Positions 7,248 through 15,108 of a DNA stretch of 64,000 bases are shown here, piece after piece. How positions within the stretch are numbered: the stretch's first letter is position 1; every line of letters starts with the position of its first letter. The DNA is taken from contig NZ_AP026978.1 of NCBI RefSeq assembly GCF_027924405.1, forward strand, positions 3,038,001-3,102,000. The letters are read 5' to 3'. This stretch comes from Nocardia sputorum (lineage in GTDB: Bacteria; Actinomycetota; Actinomycetes; Mycobacteriales; Mycobacteriaceae). The notes below the pieces were generated by a model. It saw only the letters and a program-made list of their open reading frames with translations. It was not told the origin of the DNA and made no database searches. Position numbers and translations under genes: made by a program.

Positions 7248-8708
7248 GTGGTCGACGCAAGCGTGCCCACGCTGCGTCCGTCCGAGCTGAAGAGGTTGGC
7301 TCAGCTCGACGAACACAACGAACTCTCCGCCGACCAGGTGAGAAAGAGTTCGGAGCGGCTGGGCGTGCCGGAGGAAGACCTGTGGCGGTGGCTGGCGGAC
7401 CGCCGCGGCGCGTCCGCGGCCACCGACCGCGTGGCTGACCCCGCTCCGGTCACGACGGGCGTCGACGACCCTGATCCGGTCGCCACGGGCGATGCCCCCG
7501 AGCCGGCCACCACGCGTATCGATGCCCCCGATCCGCCGACCACGCGTATCGGTGCTCCCGAGCCGGCCACCACCCGCATCGGTGTTCCTGACCCGGCCAC
7601 TACGCGGATCGGTGTCCCCGAGCCGCGGACCACGCGCATCAATGTGCCGGAGCCGCCGACCAAGTACGTCGGGTACGGCCAGGTCAACCAGCGGCCGTCC
7701 CGCATCATCACGCTCGCCGACGCGGCGGGCGACGGACTGTTGCCGCAGATCTCCGACGGTGACGTCACCAATTTCCGGGCCGACGCCTACCGGAGCCTGC
7801 CACCGGAGGAGTTCGCCCGCATCGACGCCGTCTACACCGACGGGATCCAGACGGCCTGCCGGTGGCTCGCCGAACATACCGGACGGCCGTGCAGACACGA
7901 CCTGAACCAGAACGGCGTCGGAAGCTGGCTGGGTCCTCGCGGGGCGGGCTTGGCCGAATACATGCTCTCGGTGCTGCAACCTCGCCTTTCCGCGCCGGAT
8001 CGCTTCCCGCAGAGTCGAAGCGCCGGTTTGGTGGACGAGTGGAACGACATCCTGAGCCTGTACCGGTTCCTCGGCAGTCTGGTCGCCGACAGCCCGGGCC
8101 GCGGGCACACCATCACGCGCCTGCGTGGCGCGCAGGCCGCGTTCCTGCTGCACGGTCTGCGGTTGGACCTGCCGCCGGACCTGGCCTACTCGGTCGGGCC
8201 GGGGCTGACGACGGTCCCGACCGATGACGACCTCATCGCCCGAATTCGTGCCCGCACATCCGATCCGGTGGACGCGGCGGCGCTGGCCACCGCGTTGTTC
8301 ACCGGCGCCACCGCGATGGAACTCAACGCGATCCCCACGGTCGCGCTCGCCGCCGACGCACTGATCTTCAACGGTCCGATCGGCTACACCCACGCGCCCG
8401 ACCTGTACGTGTGGGTGATTCCGCCCGCGGCGCGTCCGCTGCTCTACGACGCCCGCGTCCAGCAGGAAGCACGCCCCGCGTCCAATGGCAAACTTTTCGC
8501 CGGAGCCATCGGCGGCGCGGGTTTCCGCCTCCGCAGGCTCGCCGCGGCGTGCGAGGTGACCCTGCCGGACCTGTACCACTGGCACCACAGCTGGATCCGC
8601 CAGGCCGGACTCCTGCGGGGGTCCGAACAACCGACACCGGCCCGCAATACCGATCTGCTCTTCGGGCTGAAACTCGCGCCCCGGCCGCGCCGCCGCCGCG
8701 CACGCTGA
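7248..8708 (+). CDS. Unknown protein with a 10-residue Thr-rich tandem repeat
   Basis: About 486 residues, not recognised. Residues 1-50 are a charged helical region (LKRLAQLDEHNELSADQVRK...EEDLWRWLADRR) that may be a helix-turn-helix. Residues 63-143 are a low-complexity linker of ten-residue repeats of type P(E/D)PxTTRI(G/D)x. The rest is a globular domain with GATAMELNAIPTVALAADAL and DLYHWHHSWIRQAGLL. GTG 7248 is chosen over the in-frame GTG 7242 because GGAGGT (7234-7239) is then 8 bases away rather than 2. The C-terminus is Arg-rich. The globular part faintly recalls a tyrosine-recombinase catalytic fold, but the R-HxxR-Y set is not intact, so no function is claimed. Confidence 0.75.
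   Translation: MVDASVPTLRPSELKRLAQLDEHNELSADQVRKSSERLGVPEEDLWRWLADRRGASAATDRVADPAPVTTGVDDPDPVATGDAPEPATTRIDAPDPPTTRIGAPEPATTRIGVPDPATTRIGVPEPRTTRINVPEPPTKYVGYGQVNQRPSRIITLADAAGDGLLPQISDGDVTNFRADAYRSLPPEEFARIDAVYTDGIQTACRWLAEHTGRPCRHDLNQNGVGSWLGPRGAGLAEYMLSVLQPRLSAPDRFPQSRSAGLVDEWNDILSLYRFLGSLVADSPGRGHTITRLRGAQAAFLLHGLRLDLPPDLAYSVGPGLTTVPTDDDLIARIRARTSDPVDAAALATALFTGATAMELNAIPTVALAADALIFNGPIGYTHAPDLYVWVIPPAARPLLYDARVQQEARPASNGKLFAGAIGGAGFRLRRLAAACEVTLPDLYHWHHSWIRQAGLLRGSEQPTPARNTDLLFGLKLAPRPRRRRAR
7437..7676 (+). repeat. Eight imperfect 30-base tandem repeats inside a coding region
   Basis: Units encode DPAPVTTGVD, DPDPVATGDA, PEPATTRIDA, PDPPTTRIGA, PEPATTRIGV, PDPATTRIGV, PEPRTTRINV and PEPPTKYVGY. 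All are exactly 30 bases, so copy-number change would keep frame. Glu and Asp largely alternate between successive units. Confidence 0.9.
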
Positions 8709-8728
8709 CGCAGGCGGCGTCGCGGAGG

Positions 8729-9067
8729 TCACCCGGCGTCGTCGAGAAGACGCCTGGGCGCGGCCTGCCGCCAGGAGTCGAGCACGATGGCTTCCAGTTC
8801 GTCCTGGTCGTCGAGGGCGGTCAGACGCGCGCGAACCCAGGCGTTGTTGGCTTCGTGGGCGGCGATCCAGAATTTGCCCGGTTCGGCGACAACGAGTTCG
8901 TCTCGGTCGGCGACGGGGCAGCGGACCGCCATCGAGGTCTCCGCCTCCGGAAGCGTGAGAAACAGTTTGCCCGCGACGCGGAAGATCGGCATCCCCCAAG
9001 CGAACTGTTCGGATGTCTCCGGCAGCGACAGCGCGAAGGCCCGGACATCGTCCCCGGTGAAACTCAT
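8729..9067 (-). CDS. MmcQ/YjbR-family protein
   Basis: A 112-residue small soluble protein of the MmcQ/YjbR (CyaY-like fold) family, often annotated as DNA-binding without firm biochemical proof. Visible family features are the N-terminal DDVRAFALSLPETSEQFAWG, MPIFRVAGKLFLTL, and the FWIAAHEANNAWVRARLT / LDDQDELEAIVLDSWRQAAP region. ATG 9067 has GGAAGGA upstream; the open frame extends to 9256 but that part is not conserved-looking and runs into a pseudogene. It is convergent with the repeat protein, 20 bases apart. Confidence 0.8.
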   Translation of the reverse strand: MSFTGDDVRAFALSLPETSEQFAWGMPIFRVAGKLFLTLPEAETSMAVRCPVADRDELVVAEPGKFWIAAHEANNAWVRARLTALDDQDELEAIVLDSWRQAAPRRLLDDAG

Positions 9068-9126
9068 GCACCGAATCCTTCCAGGCCGCAAGGAAACCTC
9101 CGTGCGCGGTCGATCCATAGGGCGCT

Positions 9127-9544
9127 GTGCCGACGTCACCACTGCTCGATCCCGGAACGTTCGTCGAGATCGGCGCACTCGCACGCCAGGAGCCCCGGAC
9201 GCGAAGTGCAAGCAGCTCGGCGCGCCGATATCAGCCTGGCCTGGTCCACCGCCCACATCGCCGTGATCGGCGCGGAGAGCGCGGTCGACATCGCCGGGCG
9301 ACGCCAGCTGATGCAGGTTCCCGAAGACCAGCGCGCGGCGGCGCGGGAGTTCATGATCGACCAGTACAACGCCACGGTCGCCACGCCGTGGATCGCGGCG
9401 GAACGCGGCGGAACGCGGCTACATCGACGCCGTCATCGAGCCTTCGCGCACGCGGCTGGAGATTCGGCATGCGCTCCAGCTCCTGCGGGACAAGGAAGCG
9501 GCCGCCGAACACAACCGCGCAAGCACAGCGTGTACCCGATGTAG
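9127..9544 (+). pseudogene. Acyl-CoA carboxylase beta (carboxyltransferase) subunit, degenerate
   Basis: Three frames together spell parts of a biotin-dependent carboxyltransferase. The N-terminal piece LLDPGTFVEIGALA begins at GTG 9127. After a large deletion come KQLG and ADISLAWSTAHIAVIGAE. The C-terminal piece is GYIDAVIEPSRTRLEIRHAL and the tail PRKHSVYPM. There is a 2-base insertion near 9220-9226, a 10-base tandem duplication at 9400-9419 that shifts frame inside AERG, and another shift near 9510. Intact subunits are about 500 residues; fewer than 140 codons remain. Confidence 0.85.
9400..9419 (+). repeat. 10-base tandem duplication that broke the carboxylase gene
   Basis: GGAACGCGGC occurs twice back to back (9400-9409 and 9410-9419). 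Removing one copy restores the expected reading AAERGYIDAVIEP across the site, so it is a frameshifting slippage event. Confidence 0.85.
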
Positions 9545-9619
9545 CGACGGGTTTTCCCGCTCCCGGGGTGGGTATGCGGCCGGGTGGGACGAAGGTCCGC
9601 GGTCGGAGGAGTTGCGGGC

Positions 9620-11077
9620 ATGGACTGGTTCACCGCATCCGAATACTGGCTCAGCAGGCAAGTGCTGACCCGCGGTGTCGCGGCCGTCTATCTGATCGCC
9701 TTCGTGGTCGCCGCCCGGCAATTCCGGGCGCTGATCGGGGAGCACGGCATGCTGCCGGTGCCGCGGTGGCTGGAACGGCGGTCGTTCCGGCGGACGCCGA
9801 GCATTTTCCATATCCACTATTCCGATCGCTTCTTCGCCGCCGTCTGCTGGTTCGGTGCGGCGCTGTCCGCGGCGATGGTCGCCGGCGCGGCCGACGCGGT
9901 GCCGCTGTGGGCGGCGATGCTGCTGTGGGCGACGTTGTGGGCGCTCTACCTGTCGATCGTGAACGTGGGACAGGAGTGGTACGCCTTCGGCTGGGAGTCA
10001 CTGCTGCTGGAATGCGGCTTCCTGGTGATCTTCCTGGGCAACGACCACACGGCGCCGCCGGTGCTGGTGCTGTGGCTGTCCCGCTGGTTGCTGTTCCGGG
10101 TGGAGTTCGGCGCCGGGCTGATCAAAATGCGCGGTGACCGGTGCTGGCGCGATCTGACCTGCCTGTACTACCACCACGAGACCCAGCCGATGCCCGGACC
10201 GCTGAGCTGGTTCTTCCACCACCTGCCCAAGCCGCTGCACCGCGCCGAGGTGCTGGGCAACCATTTCGCGCAGCTCGTCGTGCCCTTCGGGCTGTTCGCC
10301 CCGCAACCGGTGGCGAGCATCGCCGCTGCCGTCATCGTGATCACCCAGCTGTGGCTGGTGCTGTCGGGCAATTTCGCCTGGCTGAACTGGATCACGATCG
10401 TCCTCGCGTGCGGCGCCGTCAGCGGGCCCGCGGCCGCGGCGGTGCTACCGGTGCCCGCCCCGCCCGCGCTGCCGGGGCCGCCGCCGTGGTTCACGGCCCT
10501 GGTCGTCGCGTTCACCGCGCAGGTGGTCTTCCTGAGCTACCGGCCCGCCCGCAACCTGGTCTCCAGTCACCAGGCGATGAACCGATCGTTCGACCCGTAC
10601 CACCTGGTCAACACCTACGGAGCGTTCGGCAGCATCGGCCGCACCCGCTACGAAGTAGTCGTCGAAGGCACCGACGAGCCGACCGTCACCGACCGGACGC
10701 AGTGGAAGGAATACGAGTTCAAAGGCAAGCCCGGCGATCCGCGCCGGCTTCCCCGTCAATGGGCTCCCTACCATCTGCGCCTGGATTGGCTCATGTGGTT
10801 CGCAGCGGCCTCGCCGGGGTATGCGGAGTCGTGGCTGGGCCCGTTCCTGGCACGGCTGCTGCAAAACGACCGGGCCACGCTGCGGCTGCTACGACACAAT
10901 CCGTTTCCCGATGCCGCGCCGCGTTTCATCCGGGCACAGCTGTATCTATACCGCTTCACGACACCGCGCGAGTTGGCCGACACCAAGGCGTGGTGGCACC
11001 GCACGCTCGTGAGCCGCTACGTTCCGCCTCTTTCGTTGGACGATTTTCGCTACCGCAGCCGCTCCGGCAGGCGATGA
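9620..11077 (+). CDS. Lipase maturation factor (LMF1)-like membrane protein
   Basis: A 485-residue polytopic membrane protein resembling the lipase maturation factor family (PF06762). ATG 9620 follows GGAGGAG. The N-terminus (WLSRQVLTRGVAAVYLIAFV) starts a series of about seven to eight membrane segments. Conserved-looking features are NVGQEWYAFGWESLLLECGF, FRVEFGAGLIKMRGDRCWRD, LTCLYYHHETQPMPGPLSWF and the soluble C-terminal half with NTYGAFGSIGRTRYEVVVEG and RQWAPYHLRLDWLMWFAA. In animals the family helps lipases fold in the ER; in bacteria the job is unknown, perhaps assisting secreted lipases. It stands alone between a pseudogene and a small membrane protein gene. Confidence 0.85.
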   Translation: MDWFTASEYWLSRQVLTRGVAAVYLIAFVVAARQFRALIGEHGMLPVPRWLERRSFRRTPSIFHIHYSDRFFAAVCWFGAALSAAMVAGAADAVPLWAAMLLWATLWALYLSIVNVGQEWYAFGWESLLLECGFLVIFLGNDHTAPPVLVLWLSRWLLFRVEFGAGLIKMRGDRCWRDLTCLYYHHETQPMPGPLSWFFHHLPKPLHRAEVLGNHFAQLVVPFGLFAPQPVASIAAAVIVITQLWLVLSGNFAWLNWITIVLACGAVSGPAAAAVLPVPAPPALPGPPPWFTALVVAFTAQVVFLSYRPARNLVSSHQAMNRSFDPYHLVNTYGAFGSIGRTRYEVVVEGTDEPTVTDRTQWKEYEFKGKPGDPRRLPRQWAPYHLRLDWLMWFAAASPGYAESWLGPFLARLLQNDRATLRLLRHNPFPDAAPRFIRAQLYLYRFTTPRELADTKAWWHRTLVSRYVPPLSLDDFRYRSRSGRR

Positions 11078-11216
11078 CATCTCGAGAAGCCCTGATCGGC
11101 AACGTATCGCGCTCGCGGGCAGGCCGGTTGGGTGGGATTCGCCACAGTGATGTGGCGACGATCGACGGCTCGAGCGGGTATGCGCTGAATGACGCAACCG
11201 ACCGAAGGAGGATGTC

Positions 11217-11363
11217 ATGTCCGTTTCGGCCTCGCGCTCGCAGTATCGCGCCGCCCGACGCAACCACAGCGGTTGTTCCGGCTCCGAAGGGCCCATCGAA
11301 TGGACCGTCGCGGCATGGGTCTTGATCGTGACCGTGCTGAGCATCGCACTGGCACTGCTGTAG
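11217..11363 (+). CDS. Small single-span membrane protein, 48 aa
   Basis: ATG 11217 has the excellent ribosome site AAGGAGGA (11205-11212). The product has a basic N-terminal half (MSVSASRSQYRAARRNH) and ends with one hydrophobic helix, WTVAAWVLIVTVLSIALALL. The length, ribosome site and composition argue for a real small protein. Function is unknown; no family is recognised. It precedes the MscS-type channel gene by about 170 bases. Confidence 0.65.
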   Translation: MSVSASRSQYRAARRNHSGCSGSEGPIEWTVAAWVLIVTVLSIALALL

Positions 11364-11535
11364 GAACACCGCCTTGGCCGGGTGACGGCTCGGCAGCAAA
11401 CGACCGCGGCTGAACGCCGCTGCGCCGAAGCCGGCACCGAAGCACCACGCACCCGTACACAAGCCGAGCCGCATTGCTCGGAGATCTCATCGCGCTGCCC
11501 GGACGGCGAGAGTCCGCGGCAGCGCCAGAGACCGG

Positions 11536-12642
11536 GTGGATGAGGAGAAGGAGTTCGCTCTGTTGGAGGAAGTACTACGGCCGCTCATCGTCGTGTTCGG
11601 CACGGTGGCGCTCACCGTGACGGCGGGTCTGCTGATCGATCGATTATTACGTTTCTCTGCTCGCAGACGTCCGGGCAACCAACTCCCCACACTGTTGCGC
11701 CGGGTCCAATTGCCCCTGCAAGTCCTGCTGGGCGCGTTGGCGTTGCATGCCACCTATCCGCTGGCGCACCTGGATCTGCGCCAGGACGCGATGATCCGCA
11801 CCGTGCTGGCCACGGCGGCGATCATGTCGGCGGCATGGGTGGTCATCCGCGCCGCCGACGCGGTCGCGGAGAATACGTTGCGTTCCTATGCTCGGCGCAC
11901 CCAGGACATCACGCGAGTGCGGCAATTGCGTACCCAGCTCGGCCTGGTACGCCGGATCATCACCTCGGTCCTGGTGGTGACGACCGCTGCCGTGGTCATC
12001 CTGCTGCTCGTTCCGAGTCTGCGCACGCTGGGCACCTCCCTGCTGGCCTCGGCGGGCGTGATCGGCATCATCGCCGGTGTCGCGGCGCAGTCGACCTTGA
12101 GCAACCTGATCGCCGGTTTGCAGATCGCGTTCGGCGACTCGGTGAAGATCGGGGACACCGTCGTGGTGGAGGGGGAGTGGGGCATCGTCGAAGAGATCAC
12201 CCTCGCCTTCCTCACCGTGCGGATCTGGGACGACCGGAGGCTGACCATGCCGGTCTCCTACTTCAACAACAAGCCGTATGAGAACTGGTCGCGCGGTGGC
12301 CCTCAGATCACCGGCACCGTCTACCTTTACCTCGATCACAGCACGCCGGTGCCGCTGCTGCGCGAGCATTTGCAGGAGTACCTGCGCACGCGCGCGGACT
12401 GGGACGGTCGCGACTGGGGTCTGCAAGTCACCGACAGCACGCCGACAAACATCGTGGTGCGCGCGACGATGTCGGCCGCCAATGCCGACGACGTGTGGAA
12501 CCTGCGCTGCGCGGTCCGAGAGGAGATGCTCGACTGGCTCGGCCGCAACCATCCGCACGCCCTGCCGAAGATCTCCACCGCGATCACCGACTCCGCCATC
12601 GGCGACCACCGCTTGGCGCTGGCGGGCGATCGCGGCGACTGA
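11536..12642 (+). CDS. Mechanosensitive channel of the MscS family
   Basis: Inner-membrane tension-gated channel that vents solutes on hypo-osmotic shock. It has four hydrophobic segments, then the pore helix and beta domain typical of MscS: LLASAGVIGIIAGVAAQSTL, SNLIAGLQIAFGDSVKIGD, then VEGEWGIVEEITLAFLTVRI and MPVSYFNNKPYENWSR. Length up to 368 aa. The GTG at 11536 has no ribosome site, whereas TTG 11563 lies 9 bases after GAGGAGAAGGAG. The shorter start (protein beginning MEEVLRPLIV) may therefore be the true one. No partner gene is evident. Confidence 0.9.
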   Translation: MDEEKEFALLEEVLRPLIVVFGTVALTVTAGLLIDRLLRFSARRRPGNQLPTLLRRVQLPLQVLLGALALHATYPLAHLDLRQDAMIRTVLATAAIMSAAWVVIRAADAVAENTLRSYARRTQDITRVRQLRTQLGLVRRIITSVLVVTTAAVVILLLVPSLRTLGTSLLASAGVIGIIAGVAAQSTLSNLIAGLQIAFGDSVKIGDTVVVEGEWGIVEEITLAFLTVRIWDDRRLTMPVSYFNNKPYENWSRGGPQITGTVYLYLDHSTPVPLLREHLQEYLRTRADWDGRDWGLQVTDSTPTNIVVRATMSAANADDVWNLRCAVREEMLDWLGRNHPHALPKISTAITDSAIGDHRLALAGDRGD

Positions 12643-12954
12643 CCGGCGGCGCAGGCGGCCGGGGCGGCGCTGCCTTCGACAGCGGTTGTGGCCGGTTCGG
12701 GAGGTGCGAGGGCAGCTCGCCTCGCCGCCGGACGGCTACGATCGCCGCTGCTGGAAGCATTCCGGGATTCGAAGTGGGGCGACCATGCCGGATGCGCCGG
12801 GTGACCTGTTCGCAGGCACCGTGCTCGGCATCGGCCCCGGCGGATGCTTCGTCGAACCGGTCACCCTCGGAGTGCTGACCGCTACCCGGCACTAGGGGCC
12901 CGGTGCGGCCCGGCGATCCGCGTCGCCCCTGGAAGAGGAGCGTGCCGACGGCGG
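12643..12954. other. Intergenic region with one doubtful 36-codon frame
   Basis: A small frame, ATG 12785 to TAG 12895, encodes MPDAPGDLFAGTVLGIGPGG followed by CFVEPVTLGVLTATRH. It is coding-like in composition but lacks a clear ribosome site and matches nothing I recognise. It could be a tiny gene or the start of a truncated one. Nothing else stands out. Confidence 0.3.
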
Positions 12955-13455
12955 TCATTCTTTCGGAACGGCATGCAGAGTCACCCGGCTCAAACGACCC
13001 GACTCGATCCGCGCCGTGAGATAGGTGTGCTCCGGCTGTCGGCGTCGATCTGTCGGCGAGCCGGGATTGAGCAGGCGCAATCCGCTGTCGGTGACGCTGT
13101 CCCAAGGGATGTGACTGTGCCCGAAGACGAGCAGATCGGTGTCCGGGAAATCTCGGGCGCAGCGCTGCTCCCGCCCCTTTGCGGGCCCGGTCTCGTGCAC
13201 CACCGCCAGCCTGAGCCCGTCGAGTTCGGCATGGGCCACCTCGGGCAGCCGGGCCCGTAGTTCTGGACCGTCGTTGTTGCCGTAGACGCCGATGAGGCGC
13301 GCGCTGCGCGCTTCGAGCCGGTCCAGCAGCGCGGCCTCCACCCAGTCGCCCGCGTGCACGACCACGTCGGCCTCGTCGACCTCGCGCCACAGCGGCTCCG
13401 GGAGATCACGCGCACGTTTGGGCACGTGCGTATCGGAGATGATGAGCAACCGCAT
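12955..13455 (-). CDS. YfcE/MJ0936-type metallophosphoesterase
   Basis: Soluble phosphodiesterase fold of 166 residues using two metal ions. All core motifs are present: the N-terminal LLIISDTHVP (DxH), HAGDWV (GD), GVYGNNDGP (GNxD), LAVVHETG and LVFGHSHIPW (GHxH), followed by LLNPGSPTDRRR. This is the compact family of YfcE-like phosphodiesterases; the natural substrate is unknown. The ATG at 13455 begins the hydrophobic first beta strand directly, as in relatives. Confidence 0.9.
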   Translation of the reverse strand: MRLLIISDTHVPKRARDLPEPLWREVDEADVVVHAGDWVEAALLDRLEARSARLIGVYGNNDGPELRARLPEVAHAELDGLRLAVVHETGPAKGREQRCARDFPDTDLLVFGHSHIPWDSVTDSGLRLLNPGSPTDRRRQPEHTYLTARIESGRLSRVTLHAVPKE

Positions 13456-13687
13456 GGTGACCGGTGTACCACCTCGGAGGCGACCTCGGTCGAGCTGCCG
13501 CGCCAGCGGCGGATTATCCCGCGCGACCCTAGCGCGGCGTGGCTCGATTCGAGAGTGAGATCAATCACATCGGCTCGCCGGTGCGGGCGAGATTGGACCT
13601 CCGGTCGTGGGTATGCCGGGCGTGACGGTGACGCAGCGCGGCGCACCGGTGCGACAGTTTCCATCGCGTTGTCCGGGAGGGCTTTCC

Positions 13688-13831
13688 ATGCTGTCTTTTC
13701 TCATGCTCATGCTGATGCTGCCGGGGATGGCGACCGTCGCCGCGTATGCGACGGTGGCGGTCAGTGTGTGGCTCGAGGATCGGCGCGACGCCGGCGACTC
13801 CGCGATGCCTGTCGAAGCGCGCCGCCCCTGA
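13688..13831 (+). CDS. Small hydrophobic protein, 47 aa
   Basis: ATG 13688 follows GGGAGGGC. The product opens with a Met/Leu-rich membrane helix (MLSFLMLMLMLPGMATVAAY) and ends with an acidic-basic tail (WLEDRRDAGDSAMPVEARRP). It probably lies in the inner membrane. It is convergent with the MNIO cassette, whose last gene ends 22 bases away. No family recognised. Confidence 0.55.
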   Translation: MLSFLMLMLMLPGMATVAAYATVAVSVWLEDRRDAGDSAMPVEARRP

Positions 13832-13852
13832 GCCGACGTCCAGGTTCGGCGT

Positions 13853-14227
13853 TCAGCGAGCGCCGCGGCCTGCGGCACGATGTCGGCGGAACAAGCGGCT
13901 GACTGCCCATCGGCGCGGCGTGGCGTTCCAGTCGATACCTTCGGCGGCCGCGAAAGCTGCCGCGTCAGCGGAGGTCGTCGTCTTGGGATGCTCGCGGGCC
14001 CACGTCGTGAAGCGTGCGGTGAAATCGCCGTCGCAGGCGTGCACCAGCAGCGGGAAGCGACGCGCCACCTCATGGGCACGCTTGTGCAGCAATGCCTCGG
14101 CCGCGGCAGCGACGGCGTCCACATCGAAACCCACGGGTGTGGCGGCTCCAGCGACCAGCGCTCGCACCAGTGCTGCCTGTCGCTCGGCCAGGGTGGCGTG
14201 GGGCGCCGGTCCGGATCCGGCGCTCAC
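13853..14227 (-). CDS. MNIO partner protein (DUF2063-like), last gene of the MNIO cassette
   Basis: A 124-residue protein starting at GTG 14227, whose GTGA overlaps the stop of the MNIO gene by 4 bases, so translation is coupled. The pattern LLHKRAHEVARRFPLLVHAC then DGDFTARFTTWAREHP resembles the N-terminal DUF2063-type partners that accompany DUF692 enzymes and help recruit the substrate peptide. The rest is Ala-rich and the C-terminus basic. The assignment as substrate-recognition partner comes mostly from gene context and is an inference. Confidence 0.65.
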   Translation of the reverse strand: MSAGSGPAPHATLAERQAALVRALVAGAATPVGFDVDAVAAAAEALLHKRAHEVARRFPLLVHACDGDFTARFTTWAREHPKTTTSADAAAFAAAEGIDWNATPRRWAVSRLFRRHRAAGRGAR

Positions 14228-15108
14228 GCCACTACCGCCCTGGCGCCGGTGGTGATCGGCGGCCGGCCCGCGGCCGCCGCGATGGCATCCAGCTCGTCGA
14301 GCAGTTCGGCCGCGGGCGGATAGTTGCCGTCCCGTTCGAGCATCATCGGCGCGCGGTGCCGCGCGGCGAACTCCGCGACCAGAGTCAGCAGCTCCGCGGG
14401 AAGCGGATCGGTGTGCGTGTCGTGGTAGCGGCCACCGGACTCGTGACCGCCCGCGACATGACAGTAGGCGACGTGTTCGGCGGGCAGGCGCAGCAGCTCG
14501 GCGAGGGGATCGCGACCTCGGTTGCGAGCGTTCGCGTAGACATTGGCGAGATCGAGCAGGAGCAAGACACCGGTGCGCTCGACGAGTTCGGACAGGAATT
14601 CCGCTTCGGTGTATTCGTCGTCGGGCCAGTCGAACAGCGTCGCGATGTTCTCCACAGCGAGGGGGACGTCCAGCGCCGCGCGTGTTCGGGTGATATTGCG
14701 GGTCAGCGCGTCCAGCGCTTCGCGGGTGCGCGGGACCGGAAGCAGGTGGCCTGCTTCCAGGCCGCCCGCGCGGACGAAAGCGACGTGCTCACTCACCAGC
14801 GGAGCCGCGACGGCCACCGCGCACGCCGCCAAGTGCTCGACGCGCTGATCTGCGACCGGCTCCGCGCCGCCGAGCGACAGCGCGATGCCGTGCGGCACCA
14901 CGGCGACGCCTCGCGCACGCAGAGCTGTCAATTCTTCGGGGACGATCAGTTGTCCGGCACGGCGGGGATCCTTGGGCAACGACTCGGCGATGACCTCGCA
15001 GAACTCGAGTCCATCCAAAGCCGCTATCACCCCGCAGATCTCCGGTCGCCAGCCTATTCCGAGCGCACCCTCGGGCAGCGGCCCGAACGGTTCAGCCGCC
15101 GCAACCAC
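14224..15108 (-). CDS. DUF692-family multinuclear non-heme iron oxidase (MNIO)
   Basis: TIM-barrel enzyme of the DUF692 family, whose studied members (MbnB, TglH, ChrH) modify cysteines or other residues in ribosomal peptides with two or three iron ions. Likely metal ligands lie in ALGIGWRPE at the start, VAVVPHGIALSLGG, PLVSEHVAFV, VPLAVENIATLFDW, LLLDLANVYANARN, AYCHVAGGHE, YHDTHTDPLP and MLERDGNYP. The frame is open up to 15165. GTG 15108, five bases after GGAGG, gives a normal N-terminus and overlaps the end of the Gly/Cys protein gene by 17 bases. About 294 aa. It likely acts on the neighbouring Gly/Cys-tailed protein. Confidence 0.88.
   Translation of the reverse strand: MVAAAEPFGPLPEGALGIGWRPEICGVIAALDGLEFCEVIAESLPKDPRRAGQLIVPEELTALRARGVAVVPHGIALSLGGAEPVADQRVEHLAACAVAVAAPLVSEHVAFVRAGGLEAGHLLPVPRTREALDALTRNITRTRAALDVPLAVENIATLFDWPDDEYTEAEFLSELVERTGVLLLLDLANVYANARNRGRDPLAELLRLPAEHVAYCHVAGGHESGGRYHDTHTDPLPAELLTLVAEFAARHRAPMMLERDGNYPPAAELLDELDAIAAAAGRPPITTGARAVVA

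Noticed and set aside
7437..7676. CRISPR-like array
   Set aside because: The repeats are contiguous 30-base coding units without spacers, inside an open frame.
7248..8708. Tyrosine recombinase call for the repeat protein
   Set aside because: Only a loose resemblance in GATAMELNAI and the His-rich segment; the R-HxxR-Y catalytic set is not complete, so the protein is left as unknown.
8411..9544. Plus-strand open frame of about 377 codons across the MmcQ gene
   Set aside because: The first part is antisense to the MmcQ-family gene. Only the last 100 or so codons are meaningful, and those belong to the carboxylase pseudogene.
11647..12609. Minus-strand 320-codon frame antisense to the MscS gene
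   Set aside because: Low-complexity His/Arg/Asp-rich translation with no ribosome site; the sense strand encodes an intact MscS channel.
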